Notes under the pieces: model-generated | What the model was told of the DNA's origin: nothing | The model's input: only the letters and a program-made list of their open reading frames with translations | Databases searched by the model: none | From: UBA6115 sp964346355 | GTDB lineage: Bacteria; Bacillota; Clostridia; Christensenellales; Aristaeellaceae | Direction: 5' to 3' | Assembly (NCBI GenBank): GCA_964346355.1 | Contig: CAYFUH010000029.1 | Coordinates: forward strand, 1-18,149 | DNA length: 18,149 nucleotides | In this document: one piece after another, positions 6,681-13,810 of the stretch | Layout: the number at the start of each line of letters is the position of its first letter | Position numbering within the stretch: position 1 is the stretch's first letter | Made by a program: the position numbers and the translations under genes

Positions 6681-7601
6681 TTACTCAAAGCGCTTGAGGT
6701 ATTCAGCCATCATGTAGCCGTGATAGCCCTCGTACTCCACTTGTGCCCAGTCATCCTTGATGTCCAGCACAATGAGTGACAGGCCGGACTTCACCTTGGT
6801 GTACTCCGTCGCGTTGCGCTTGGGCTCCGCCCGCATGCGCACGTTGGCTTCGCGGTCCTTGGACAGGCTGATGACCTGGGTGTACTGGCCCAAACTGGCG
6901 CTGGGCGCTACTTCCTTTAAGTGCGCGCTTAAAACATAGCCTTCCTTGTCCTCGTGGCGCACCAGGGAGAAGGTATCCCCTTTGGCCAGGATGACCACAG
7001 CCCGCCCGCTTCTGATGGTAGCCAGCGCCTTTGATTTGGTGGTCATCTCCGCGCGCATGGTCAATTTGCCGCCAGGCGCGGTCACAATGCCGATGCCGGT
7101 TTGCGCGCCGCCAAAAGCGAAGCTTAGATCCTGCGTGGGCACATAGCCCTCATGCCCCGCGGTTTTCACCTTGCTCCAGGTTTGCCCCAGGATGTCCAGG
7201 GTAAGCACGCTGCCGCCGTCCAGCTGCGCCAGAACCGCGGATTCGGAGGCGGGCAGCTCAAACAGGGCGATGCCCTCCGGCTTCATGACGATGGCCTCAG
7301 CCTTGGCGTCCTTGTTGGGCTTGGGCATGTCCGCCTTTTTCACAGGCGGCATGGTGGCGTAGGGCTTGGCCTCCGCTTCTGCTGGGGTGGAGACGGTTGG
7401 GGGTGCGGATTCAGTTTCTTCCGTGGTGTCCGGTGCCTCCGTGGTGTCGGGTGCCGGTTCTTCCGCTGGCTCAACCAGCATGTCCTCCGGGATGTCCTCG
7501 TCCGGGAACTCGGGGCTGTCCTCCGCCAGGGCATATAAGCCGGTGCCCAGCAGCAGGAAAAGGGCCAAAAGGAGCGCGGTCAGCTTGTTCAATGTCTTCA
7601 T
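6681..7601 (-). CDS. Secreted protein with three SH3-like (SH3b) repeats
   Basis: 306 residues. The signal peptide spans residues 1-26 (basic start, long Leu run, Ala-Leu-Ala cleavage site). An acidic linker rich in Pro, Thr and Glu follows (about 27-78), then a Lys/Pro-rich stretch (about 79-105). The rest holds three bacterial SH3-like repeats at roughly 105-166, 170-232 and 236-306; each ends in a 'GYV' or 'GYM' strand ('GHEGYVPTQDL', 'KEGYVLSAHL', 'YHGYMMAEYL'). Such repeats usually bind peptidoglycan or cell-surface partners, and the linker suits wall crossing. No catalytic domain is present, so it is a binding or scaffolding protein. AAGGAGGA lies ahead of the ATG at 7601. It is a single-gene unit with its own promoter and terminator. 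Confidence 0.88.
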   Translation of the reverse strand: MKTLNKLTALLLALFLLLGTGLYALAEDSPEFPDEDIPEDMLVEPAEEPAPDTTEAPDTTEETESAPPTVSTPAEAEAKPYATMPPVKKADMPKPNKDAKAEAIVMKPEGIALFELPASESAVLAQLDGGSVLTLDILGQTWSKVKTAGHEGYVPTQDLSFAFGGAQTGIGIVTAPGGKLTMRAEMTTKSKALATIRSGRAVVILAKGDTFSLVRHEDKEGYVLSAHLKEVAPSASLGQYTQVISLSKDREANVRMRAEPKRNATEYTKVKSGLSLIVLDIKDDWAQVEYEGYHGYMMAEYLKRFE

Positions 7602-7652
7602 GAAGGGTCCTCCTTCTTCATTGTGTCATAAAATTGAAACAATTGTGTAATG

Positions 7653-7681
7653 ATTGTACGCGGTACCGCCTTGAAAGTCAA
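7653..7681 (-). promoter_or_regulatory. Strong promoter of the SH3-repeat gene, with palindrome in the spacer
   Basis: Minus strand: -35 TTGACT (7681-7676), 17-base spacer, -10 TACAAT (7658-7653). The spacer contains the perfect palindrome GCGGTACCGC (7660-7669), a position where a repressor or activator could act. Confidence 0.8.
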
Positions 7682-7732
7682 TGAACAGATTGCGAACAAA
7701 TTGAAAAGAGGTTTTAGCACCTTGTCGCACTT

Positions 7733-7755
7733 AAAAAGGGGCGCATGCCCCTTTT
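7733..7755 (-). terminator. Terminator of the nqr operon
   Basis: AAAAGGGGC and GCCCCTTTT pair around a 4-base loop; the minus strand continues in T. It begins three bases after the stop codon of the last gene of the operon. Confidence 0.9.
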
Positions 7756-7757
7756 CA

Positions 7758-8207
7758 TTACTTGTTAAACAGGAATGCTGCCAGATGGTCCGGCTCCAAC
7801 CGGTAGGGCGAGCCTTTGCCCTGGAAGAACCCGTGCTGTTTGATTAAATGAATGGTCAGGTCGGTCCAGGCCATCTGCCTGCCATCCTTGCCAACTACCA
7901 CTGTGTTGCGCTTGGGCGCGCGGTGATCGCGGAAGGGACAGCCCAGCTTGCCCATGTATTCCTCCACCGTGACGGTGAAACCCTGGTAATCAACCGGTGT
8001 GCCGATGGCGGTGAGGCCGGCTTCGGTCAATGCTGCCATTTTATCGGCGACCTCCTCCGGCGTGGTGCCAGCAGCCGCCAGGAGCGCCGCGTCATCCATG
8101 ATGATCTGCGTAAACGGGCGCGTGTCCTCGCCCATGAACCCATCCCGGGTGAGGATGCCCGCCCTGAGGCTTTCCACCACAGGGATGTCTTTGGGGTTTT
8201 GCTTCAT
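7758..8207 (-). CDS. Unknown 149-residue protein, last gene of the nqr operon
   Basis: I do not recognise this family. It is a soluble protein with no signal peptide or membrane segment, and a mix of acidic and basic residues. Visible features are an N-terminal 'GILTRDGFMGEDTRPF', a helical middle ('GTTPEEVADKMAALTEAGL'), a single Cys in 'LGCPFRDHRAPKRNTVVV', and a C-terminal 'AWTDLTIHLIKQHGFFQ'. It starts ten bases after nqrF with AAGGAGG and shares the operon terminator, so it is almost certainly co-transcribed with nqr. The motifs do not match ApbE, NqrM or any other Nqr assembly factor I know. A role in maturation or regulation of the complex is possible from position alone. Confidence 0.85.
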   Translation of the reverse strand: MKQNPKDIPVVESLRAGILTRDGFMGEDTRPFTQIIMDDAALLAAAGTTPEEVADKMAALTEAGLTAIGTPVDYQGFTVTVEEYMGKLGCPFRDHRAPKRNTVVVGKDGRQMAWTDLTIHLIKQHGFFQGKGSPYRLEPDHLAAFLFNK

Positions 8208-8217
8208 GCGGCCCTCC

Positions 8218-9324
8218 TTAGAATTTGTCGTAGAAGATGGTCTCGTCGGTGAAGCCTTTTTCCTTCAAAATCTTGATGCAGGCGTCCAGCATGCCCGGGC
8301 TGCCGCACAGGTACGCCTCCTTGCCCTCGCCCGTGTCCACCTGATCCTGAAGGGCCACGGTGACAAAGCCGGTCACGCCCTGCCAGTTATCCGAAGGTTC
8401 CGGCCGGGCCAAGCAGGGGATGAACTTGAACTGCGGGTAGTCTTTCTCGATCTGCTCAAACTCGTCCACATAGTACAAATCGCGCAGGGTGTTGGCGCCA
8501 AAGAAGAAGCGCATCTTGTGGGGCAGGCCTTTTTCGATGACGTCATACACCAGGGAGCGGATGGGCGCCAAGCCCGAGCCGCCCGCGATCATAATCAATT
8601 CCTCGCAGTCGCCGCGCAGGTAGAAATCCCCATAAGGGCCGGATAGGCGCACCTTGTCCCCCACCTTGAGCACCGTGTGCACATAAGTGGTACAGATGCC
8701 GTTTGGCACCAGGCGGATGAGCAATTCCAGGTGGTCCTTTTCTGTGGCTTTGGAGGAAATGGAGTAGGCGCGGAAGACCTCCTCCTTGATTTTGCCGTAG
8801 GGCTTGGTGTAAAACTGCATGAACTGGCCGGCCTTAAAGTCAATGGTCTGACCCTCCGGCAACTTCATGCGCAGGCGCTTGATGTCATAGGTCATGTCCT
8901 CGATCTCCACCAGCTCGCAGATGAACTCGCGGATGTTGAACAGGGCTTCCGGGATCAACAGCTTCATGTTGGTCTTGACCTTGATCTGGCAGGACAGGCG
9001 CATGTTCTGCTTGCGCTCCTCCGGCGTCAGGTAGGGCTCCTCCGTCATGAGAAGCGGGCCCGCACCCTCCTGCACGGCCACCTTGCACAGCCCGCAGGTG
9101 GCCTTGCCGCCGCAGGCGGAGGGGATGAAGATCTTCTCCGACGCCAGGGTGGACAGCAGGCTGCTGCCGCCTTTTACCTGCAGTTTCTTCTTGCCGTTGT
9201 TGATGTCCAACTCCACAATGCCGTAGTTGTTGAGCACGCCTTCGGCGATGGAGATGATGACGCTTAACGCGGCGGATACCAGGCTCAGGATGCCGACGGT
9301 TTTTAAAATCGCTTGAAAATCCAT
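8218..9324 (-). CDS. nqrF: Na+-transporting NADH:quinone reductase subunit F
   Basis: Electron entry subunit of Na+-NQR: takes hydride from NADH to FAD and passes electrons to a 2Fe-2S cluster. 368 residues. Residues about 8-30 form the membrane anchor. The ferredoxin-like domain has the cluster ligands Cys71, Cys77, Cys80 ('ACGGKATCGLC') and Cys112 ('RLSCQ'). FAD binding is shown by 'RAYS' at 185-188, and NADH binding by 'AGGSGLAPIRSL' at about 247-258. The C-terminus ends in 'IFYDKF', with an aromatic residue at the usual stacking position. All key residues are present and the length is slightly below the about 407 of Vibrio NqrF. It starts nine bases after nqrE. Confidence 0.96.
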   Translation of the reverse strand: MDFQAILKTVGILSLVSAALSVIISIAEGVLNNYGIVELDINNGKKKLQVKGGSSLLSTLASEKIFIPSACGGKATCGLCKVAVQEGAGPLLMTEEPYLTPEERKQNMRLSCQIKVKTNMKLLIPEALFNIREFICELVEIEDMTYDIKRLRMKLPEGQTIDFKAGQFMQFYTKPYGKIKEEVFRAYSISSKATEKDHLELLIRLVPNGICTTYVHTVLKVGDKVRLSGPYGDFYLRGDCEELIMIAGGSGLAPIRSLVYDVIEKGLPHKMRFFFGANTLRDLYYVDEFEQIEKDYPQFKFIPCLARPEPSDNWQGVTGFVTVALQDQVDTGEGKEAYLCGSPGMLDACIKILKEKGFTDETIFYDKF

Positions 9325-9333
9325 GCTGCCTCC

Positions 9334-9927
9334 TTACTGGATGGTGAAGATGCCGGAGAACCCGATGAAGGCCATGGCCATGATGCCGGTGATGATGAAG
9401 GACAGCGCGGGTCCTTTCACACCAGGAGGCAATTTGGCGCTAGCCAGCTTCTCGCGCATGGCTGCCAGCATATTGATGGCCAGCCACCAGCCCAGGCCGC
9501 TGCCCAGGCCAAACAGCAGGGATTGCACAAAGTTGTAGTGGCGGATGACCATAAAGAGCGTCACGCCTAAAATGGCGCAGTTCACGGTAATCAGCGGCAG
9601 GAAGATGCCCAGCTTGGCGTGCAGGTCCGGCGAATAGCGATCCAGGCCCATTTCCAAAATCTGAACCAGGGCTGCGATGACCATGATGAAGATGATGTAC
9701 TGCAGGTAGTACAATTCCGGCGGGACAATGATGTAGGTGTAGATAAGCCAGTTGATAGCCGTTGTCATCACCAGCACCAGCGTGACCGCCATGCCCAGGC
9801 CGTTGGCCGTCTTGTACTCCGACGACACAGACAGGTAGGAGCACATGCCCAGGAAGTTGGACAAAATCATGTTGCTGGTGAAGATGGAGGCGATGAAGAT
9901 GATGAGCGGATTGATATTAGGTGTCAT
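9334..9927 (-). CDS. nqrE: Na+-transporting NADH:quinone reductase subunit E
   Basis: Polytopic membrane subunit, 197 residues with about six helices, the family's usual size. It is NqrE rather than RnfA by its sequence: 'ALVQILEMGLDRY', 'KLGIFLPLITVNCAILG' and 'FGLGSGLGWWLAI'. Cys26 ('LGMCSYL') and the Cys in 'VNCAI' (about 120) are the two residues that, with two of NqrD, hold the intramembrane iron-sulfur centre, so that centre should form. RBS AAGGAGG precedes the ATG at 9927; the gap to nqrD is 12 bases. Confidence 0.96.
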   Translation of the reverse strand: MTPNINPLIIFIASIFTSNMILSNFLGMCSYLSVSSEYKTANGLGMAVTLVLVMTTAINWLIYTYIIVPPELYYLQYIIFIMVIAALVQILEMGLDRYSPDLHAKLGIFLPLITVNCAILGVTLFMVIRHYNFVQSLLFGLGSGLGWWLAINMLAAMREKLASAKLPPGVKGPALSFIITGIMAMAFIGFSGIFTIQ

Positions 9928-9939
9928 ATGCGCGCCTCC

Positions 9940-10554
9940 TTACTTGGCCTTGGCCGCTTTGTTCGCGGCGCGGGCGGACATGAACCAGATCATTGCGCCG
10001 ATGATAAAGAAGGCGGCCGGCGGCATGATCATGATGGTCCAGGTTTCAAAGCCGATGAAGTTGATGTTCATCCCAAAGATGGTGCCAAAACCCAGCACCT
10101 CACGGATGAAGGCCACCCCCAGCAGCACCAGCGTATAGCCAAAGCCGGCGAACAAGCCATCCAGGGCAGCGGGCAGCGGCGGGTTTTGCTGGGCGTAGGC
10201 TTCCGCCCGGCCCATGATGATGCAGTTGGTGATGATCAAGCCGACGTAGGGGCCCAGCTGCTTGGAGATGTCCGGCAAAAAGGCCTGCAGGAACAGATCC
10301 ACAAAAATGACATAAGCCGCGATGACCAGCGTTTGCACAAGCATCCGCACCCGGTGGGGGATGATGTTGCGCATGGCGGACAGCGTCAGGCTGGACAGAC
10401 CCGTCACAAAGGCGACGCCCAAGCCCATGACCAGGGAGTTGCGCATGGTGTTGGTGACCGCCAGGGAGGAGCAGATGCCCAAAATGGCGCGCAGCACCTG
10501 GTTTTCGGTGAACAGGTTGCGCTTGATGATGGCGGATGTTTTCTCTTGCGCCAT
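9940..10554 (-). CDS. nqrD: Na+-transporting NADH:quinone reductase subunit D
   Basis: Polytopic membrane subunit, 204 residues with about six helices; pseudo-symmetric partner of NqrE. Diagnostic NqrD stretches are 'ILGICSSLAVT', 'RNIIPHRVRMLVQTLVIA', 'DISKQLGPYVGLIITNC' and 'IIMGRAEA'. The Cys in 'GICSS' (28) and in 'ITNCI' (111) are the ligands contributed to the intramembrane iron-sulfur centre shared with NqrE. The start directly abuts the nqrC stop (10555), so the two are translationally coupled. Confidence 0.96.
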   Translation of the reverse strand: MAQEKTSAIIKRNLFTENQVLRAILGICSSLAVTNTMRNSLVMGLGVAFVTGLSSLTLSAMRNIIPHRVRMLVQTLVIAAYVIFVDLFLQAFLPDISKQLGPYVGLIITNCIIMGRAEAYAQQNPPLPAALDGLFAGFGYTLVLLGVAFIREVLGFGTIFGMNINFIGFETWTIMIMPPAAFFIIGAMIWFMSARAANKAAKAK

Positions 10555-11163
10555 TTACTTCACCTCCTCAGAAAACACGATCTCTGTCAGGCTTTTGTTG
10601 ATGGTGCGCATCACGGCGCTGGAGGTTTGGGTGGCGCCGGTGATGGCGTCGATGTCCTTGTCAAGAGCGCGTCCGTAGGCCATGAGCGTACCCGGGGTGA
10701 TGGGTAAACCGCGGAACTGGTTTTTGAACCAGTCCTCATCGATGCGGCCGCCCAAGCCCGGTGTTTCGTTCTGGTAGGTGAAGACCAGGCCTGTCGTCTG
10801 CGTTTTATCGGCATTGACGCCCAGGTAGCCGCGCAAGGCGCCCCAAAGGCCGGAGCCCTCAATGGGCACGGCGTAGGCCAGCGTCTCCCCGTTTTCGATG
10901 TGCGCAAGGACCGGCATACCGTAGGCTTCCTCAAAGCCGTTGATGCTGCCGGGCTTGATTTTTTCTTCATACACAGAAGCGATCTGGTTGTCCTTTAAGC
11001 CCTCGTCCAGGCCCAGGGCAAAGAGCACCGCGCGCTGCTCCTGCAGCTGCTTGTTGCGATTTATAGACGGCTTGAAGCCCTCATAGGCCGCGGCCAAAGC
11101 GAAGACAAGCACCGCGGTGATGACGACCATGAACAGGAAGGTATATACATGCCCTCGTTTCAT
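10555..11163 (-). CDS. nqrC: Na+-transporting NADH:quinone reductase subunit C, short form
   Basis: Membrane-anchored flavoprotein subunit. One N-terminal helix (about 8-29), then an extracytoplasmic domain. The covalent FMN attachment motif 'DAITGATQTS' is present, with the acceptor Thr178, as is the conserved 'ETPGLGGR' (about 133-140). It needs the flavin transferase ApbE, which is not in the window. At 202 residues it is clearly shorter than Vibrio NqrC (about 257) and has the size of RnfG, its homologue in the Rnf complex. The start overlaps the nqrB stop by four bases (11160-11163). Confidence 0.94.
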   Translation of the reverse strand: MKRGHVYTFLFMVVITAVLVFALAAAYEGFKPSINRNKQLQEQRAVLFALGLDEGLKDNQIASVYEEKIKPGSINGFEEAYGMPVLAHIENGETLAYAVPIEGSGLWGALRGYLGVNADKTQTTGLVFTYQNETPGLGGRIDEDWFKNQFRGLPITPGTLMAYGRALDKDIDAITGATQTSSAVMRTINKSLTEIVFSEEVK

Positions 11164-12146
11164 GCGGCTGCCCCCTTTTCTTTCAGCTTTTTGCGGTCCT
11201 GGCGTTGTTTGAGCTGCAATTCAAGCAGCGGGGTGAAGGCGTTGACAATCAGGATGGCGAACATCATGCCCTCTGTGAAGAGGGAGAAGGTGCGGATGAC
11301 CACGGTGATGAGGCCCACCAGCGTGCCCGCGATCCACTGCGCCTGCTTGGTCTTGGGGGCGGAGATGGGGTCGGTCACCATGAAAATGGCGCCAAAGAGG
11401 AAGCCGCCGGTCAGCAGCATGAACAGGGGCGGTGCGGAGGCCATGCCGGACACCTGCATCACACCCGTGTAATGGAAGATGGCAGAAAGCGCGGTACCGG
11501 ACACAATGGTGGAGACCATCAGCTGCCAGGAGGCCACTTTTTTGTATACCAAGAAGGCGCCGCCCAGCAGGATGAGCAGCGCGCTGCTCTCCCCCAGGGA
11601 GCCGGCGACATTGCCCAGGAACAGGTGCAGGTGGTTGGCCAATTCGCCCGTCGCGTTGTAGGTAATAATGGGGGTGGCGGATGTGATCGCGTCCACCGCG
11701 GTGGTATAGGCGGCAAACCCGCCCGGCAGCGCCAGGAAAGGCTGCGGCCAGGTCATGGTCATGTGCGCGGGGAAGGCCACATAAATAAAGCAGCGGCCCA
11801 CCAGGGCGGGGTTAAAGATGTTGCGCCCAAACCCGCCGAATACGCCCTTGCCAAAGACCACCCCAAACACAATGCCCACCACCGCGACCCACATGGGCGC
11901 GGCCGGCGGCAAACTCAGGGTAAAGAGCGCCGCGGAGACAAAGACAGCCTCTGACACCTTGGCCTTGTCCTTGTTGATGGAGCGCATCACCAGGTATTCG
12001 GAAATAACGGCGGCAAGCGCCACCACAAGCCCCATGATCACCCAGCGCCAGCCATACAAAAAAACGGCCAGGATGGCAATGGGGATCAGCGCCAGTAAAA
12101 CAGTCCGCATCATCTTCTGTTTTGTAAACAGATTCTTCACGTCCAT
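11160..12146 (-). CDS. nqrB: Na+-transporting NADH:quinone reductase subunit B, short form
   Basis: Main membrane subunit of the sodium pump, 328 residues from the ATG at 12146, chosen because GAGGTG lies just upstream; the frame stays open to 12338 but without a binding site and through the promoter. About ten helices. Family signatures are 'FGGFGRNIFNPALVGR' (about 103-118), 'VDAITSATPI' with the covalent FMN acceptor Thr158, 'ASWQLM', 'MVTDPISAPKT' and 'TEGMMFAILIVNAFTPL'. Vibrio NqrB has about 415 residues; the missing part is the N-terminal extension, so this protein has the size of RnfD although its sequence reads as NqrB. It is the first gene of the operon; nqrA, normally upstream, is absent. 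Confidence 0.93.
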   Translation of the reverse strand: MDVKNLFTKQKMMRTVLLALIPIAILAVFLYGWRWVIMGLVVALAAVISEYLVMRSINKDKAKVSEAVFVSAALFTLSLPPAAPMWVAVVGIVFGVVFGKGVFGGFGRNIFNPALVGRCFIYVAFPAHMTMTWPQPFLALPGGFAAYTTAVDAITSATPIITYNATGELANHLHLFLGNVAGSLGESSALLILLGGAFLVYKKVASWQLMVSTIVSGTALSAIFHYTGVMQVSGMASAPPLFMLLTGGFLFGAIFMVTDPISAPKTKQAQWIAGTLVGLITVVIRTFSLFTEGMMFAILIVNAFTPLLELQLKQRQDRKKLKEKGAAA

Positions 12147-12165
12147 ATCATCACCTCTTGCGCTG

Positions 12166-12195
12166 ATAATAGCATGAGCCGACCGCTTAATGCAA
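12166..12195 (-). promoter_or_regulatory. Promoter of the nqr operon
   Basis: Minus strand: -35 TTGCAT (12195-12190), 18-base spacer, extended -10 TGCTATTAT with hexamer at 12171-12166. The predicted start near 12159 leaves a leader of only about 13 bases, just enough for the GAGGTG site at 12157-12152; this tight fit lowers my confidence. Confidence 0.6.
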
Positions 12196-12217
12196 GATAA
12201 TAAACGGCAGCTCCGCA

Positions 12218-12230
12218 GCCAATAATTGGC
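12218..12230. repeat. Palindrome upstream of the nqr promoter
   Basis: GCCAATAATTGGC: perfect 6-bp arms around one base, in the divergent region between nqr and the nitroreductase gene, 23 bases upstream of the nqr -35. It could be an operator; no family assigned. Confidence 0.45.
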
Positions 12231-12244
12231 AGAATTTGCCTTGT

Positions 12245-12262
12245 TTGTGTGAATTTTCGCAA
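12245..12262. promoter_or_regulatory. Candidate Rex (NADH-sensing repressor) site
   Basis: TTGTG, eight bases, CGCAA. Rex sites follow TTGTG-n8-CACAA, so spacing is exact and one core base differs (G for A). It lies between the divergent nqr and nitroreductase genes, both of which use reduced nicotinamide. No rex gene is in the window and the match is imperfect. Confidence 0.35.
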
Positions 12263-12298
12263 AGGGCGCGCGGCTGCATAAAACACTGCGGGTTTGGT

Positions 12299-12304
12299 TA
12301 TACT
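12299..12304 (+). promoter_or_regulatory. Candidate -10 element of the nitroreductase cluster
   Basis: TATACT, 34 bases before the start codon at 12338. The best -35 at 18 bases is TGCATA (12275-12280), which is poor, so an activator may be needed or the real promoter lies elsewhere. Confidence 0.4.
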
Positions 12305-12337
12305 TTACATGAGAGATTTTGTTGTACGGAGGATTCA

Positions 12338-12883
12338 ATGAGAAAAACCAAACACGATGTCATGCCCGAGATCAAGCGCAGGTTCGCCAACCGCGCGATC
12401 CGGGAGCAAACAATACCGCAGGACACCCTGGAGGCGCTGGTGGAAGCCGCTTCCCTGGCTCCTTCCTGCTTCAACGAGCAGCCCTGGCGCTTTTTACTCG
12501 CCACCGGGGAGCGCAGAGAACAGCTGCTGGCCACCTTAACCCCCAAAAACCAGGAATGGGCGGGCAAAGCCCCTGCTTTGGTGCTGACCTGCGCCAAGAA
12601 AACCTTTACAGAGGGCGGCAAGGACAATTTCTGGCACCTGTCCGACACCGGCTGCGCGGCGGGTTTCTTCATCCTGGAGGCGGAGCGCCGCGGCCTGGTC
12701 GCCCACCCGATGGCCGGCTTCAGCAAACAAGCGGCGCGGGAGGCCTTTGGCATTGATGAGGACCTGGATATTGTGCATGTGATGGCGGTGGGCTTTCCCG
12801 GCGACGTCAAGCTGTTAAGCGAACACAACCAGGCGCGCAACCGCCCCAACCCCCGCAAGCCCATCAGCGAAATACTGCTTTAA
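12338..12883 (+). CDS. Nitroreductase-family FMN oxidoreductase
   Basis: 181 residues; cytosolic FMN-dependent NAD(P)H oxidoreductase of the nitroreductase fold, typically a dimer. Visible features are the N-terminal 'IKRRFANRAI' with Arg residues that contact FMN phosphate, 'ASLAPSCFNEQPWRF' (the conserved Ser-x-x-Asn-x-Gln-Pro-Trp segment), a middle helix 'DTGCAAGFFILEAERRGL' contributing to the FMN site, and 'VMAVGFPGD' near the end. The substrate of these enzymes is rarely predictable; quinones, flavins and nitro compounds are used. The start at 12338 has ACGGAGGA five bases ahead, better than the upstream in-frame ATG at 12236. It is the first gene of a plus-strand cluster diverging from nqr. 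Confidence 0.92.
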   Translation: MRKTKHDVMPEIKRRFANRAIREQTIPQDTLEALVEAASLAPSCFNEQPWRFLLATGERREQLLATLTPKNQEWAGKAPALVLTCAKKTFTEGGKDNFWHLSDTGCAAGFFILEAERRGLVAHPMAGFSKQAAREAFGIDEDLDIVHVMAVGFPGDVKLLSEHNQARNRPNPRKPISEILL

Positions 12884-12941
12884 TCGGTTTCATGCGATAC
12901 TGTCAAGGACATATGATCTATCACCGCAAGGAGGCAACTAA

Positions 12942-13775
12942 ATGAGAGACATCGCACAGGTCGTCACCGGCAGCCGCGCCATTGACGGCGCGGGCGTGCA
13001 CCTGGTCCGTGTGCTGGGGCTGCCCACCACCAAGGCGTTTGACCCCTTTTTAATGCTGGACGCCTTTGATTCCACAGACCCCAGGGATTATATCAAGGGC
13101 TTCCCCTGGCATCCCCACCGCGGGATTGAGACCGTCACGTATTTGCAAAAAGGACATATCATCCACAGCGACAGCCTGGGCAACAGCGGGGACATCAAGG
13201 ACGGCGGCTGCCAGTGGATGACGGCGGGCTCGGGCATCATGCACCAGGAGATGCCGCAGGCGTCAGAGCGGATGCTGGGCTTGCAATTGTGGCTCAACCT
13301 GCCCGCAAGCGACAAGATGACCCCGCCCAAGTACAACGACATCCGTGATGAGGACGTGCAGGTGGTGACGCAGGACGGTGCCAGCGTGCGCGTGATTGCC
13401 GGGGAGTACGAGGGCACACAGGGCGTCATGAGCGGCGAACATGTTAAAATGACGATGCTGGACATCGCGCTTGCGCCCAAGGCCAGCTTTTCCATGAAAA
13501 CACCCAGCAACGAAACCTTGTTTGTCTACCTGACCCGGGGATCCGGCCTGTTTGGCCCCAAGCAGCAGGCGCTGGAAGAAAAGCGGGCTGTGCTGTTTGG
13601 GGAGGGGGACTCCGTCACCTTCACCGCTGGTGATGACGGGCTGGACCTGATGCTGTTTATGGCAAAGCCCCTGCACGAGCCCATCGCCTGGGGCGGTCCG
13701 GTTGTGATGAACACCCGCGAAGAGTTGAAAAAAGCCTTTGATGAACTGGACGAAGGCACCTTCATCAAGGTATAA
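12942..13775 (+). CDS. Pirin family protein
   Basis: 277 residues, double cupin fold of the pirin family; bacterial members bind iron and some have quercetinase activity or regulate metabolic enzymes. All four metal ligands are present in the N-terminal cupin: His57 and His59 in 'WHPHRGIET', His101 and Glu103 in 'IMHQEMP', matching the human pirin positions. 'GLQLWLNLP' (about 111-119) is also typical. AAGGAGG precedes the ATG at 12942 by eight bases. It follows the nitroreductase gene by 58 bases, in which a GATACT (12896-12901) could be a weak extra -10. Position beside redox and ferritin genes fits an iron- or stress-linked role. Confidence 0.94.
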   Translation: MRDIAQVVTGSRAIDGAGVHLVRVLGLPTTKAFDPFLMLDAFDSTDPRDYIKGFPWHPHRGIETVTYLQKGHIIHSDSLGNSGDIKDGGCQWMTAGSGIMHQEMPQASERMLGLQLWLNLPASDKMTPPKYNDIRDEDVQVVTQDGASVRVIAGEYEGTQGVMSGEHVKMTMLDIALAPKASFSMKTPSNETLFVYLTRGSGLFGPKQQALEEKRAVLFGEGDSVTFTAGDDGLDLMLFMAKPLHEPIAWGGPVVMNTREELKKAFDELDEGTFIKV

Positions 13776-13810
13776 TTTGTTCAAATCCTGATAAAACAAG
13801 GAGGCACATC

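Noticed and set aside
9619..10707. 362-residue plus-strand open frame across nqrE, nqrD and nqrC
   Set aside because: It lies antisense to three certain genes and its product is a low-complexity mix rich in His, Gln, Asp and Gly, typical of a shadow frame in G+C-rich DNA.
8218..12146. Classification of the operon as Rnf instead of Nqr
   Set aside because: Subunit sizes of B and C suggest Rnf, but RnfB and RnfC are absent, NqrF is present with all its cofactor motifs, and the D and E products carry Nqr-type signatures.
12147..12338. N-terminal extension of NqrB up to 12338
   Set aside because: The extra 64 residues look non-coding, have no ribosome binding site and pass through the nqr promoter; the ATG at 12146 has a good site. 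I had hoped this would supply the missing NqrB extension, but it does not resemble it.
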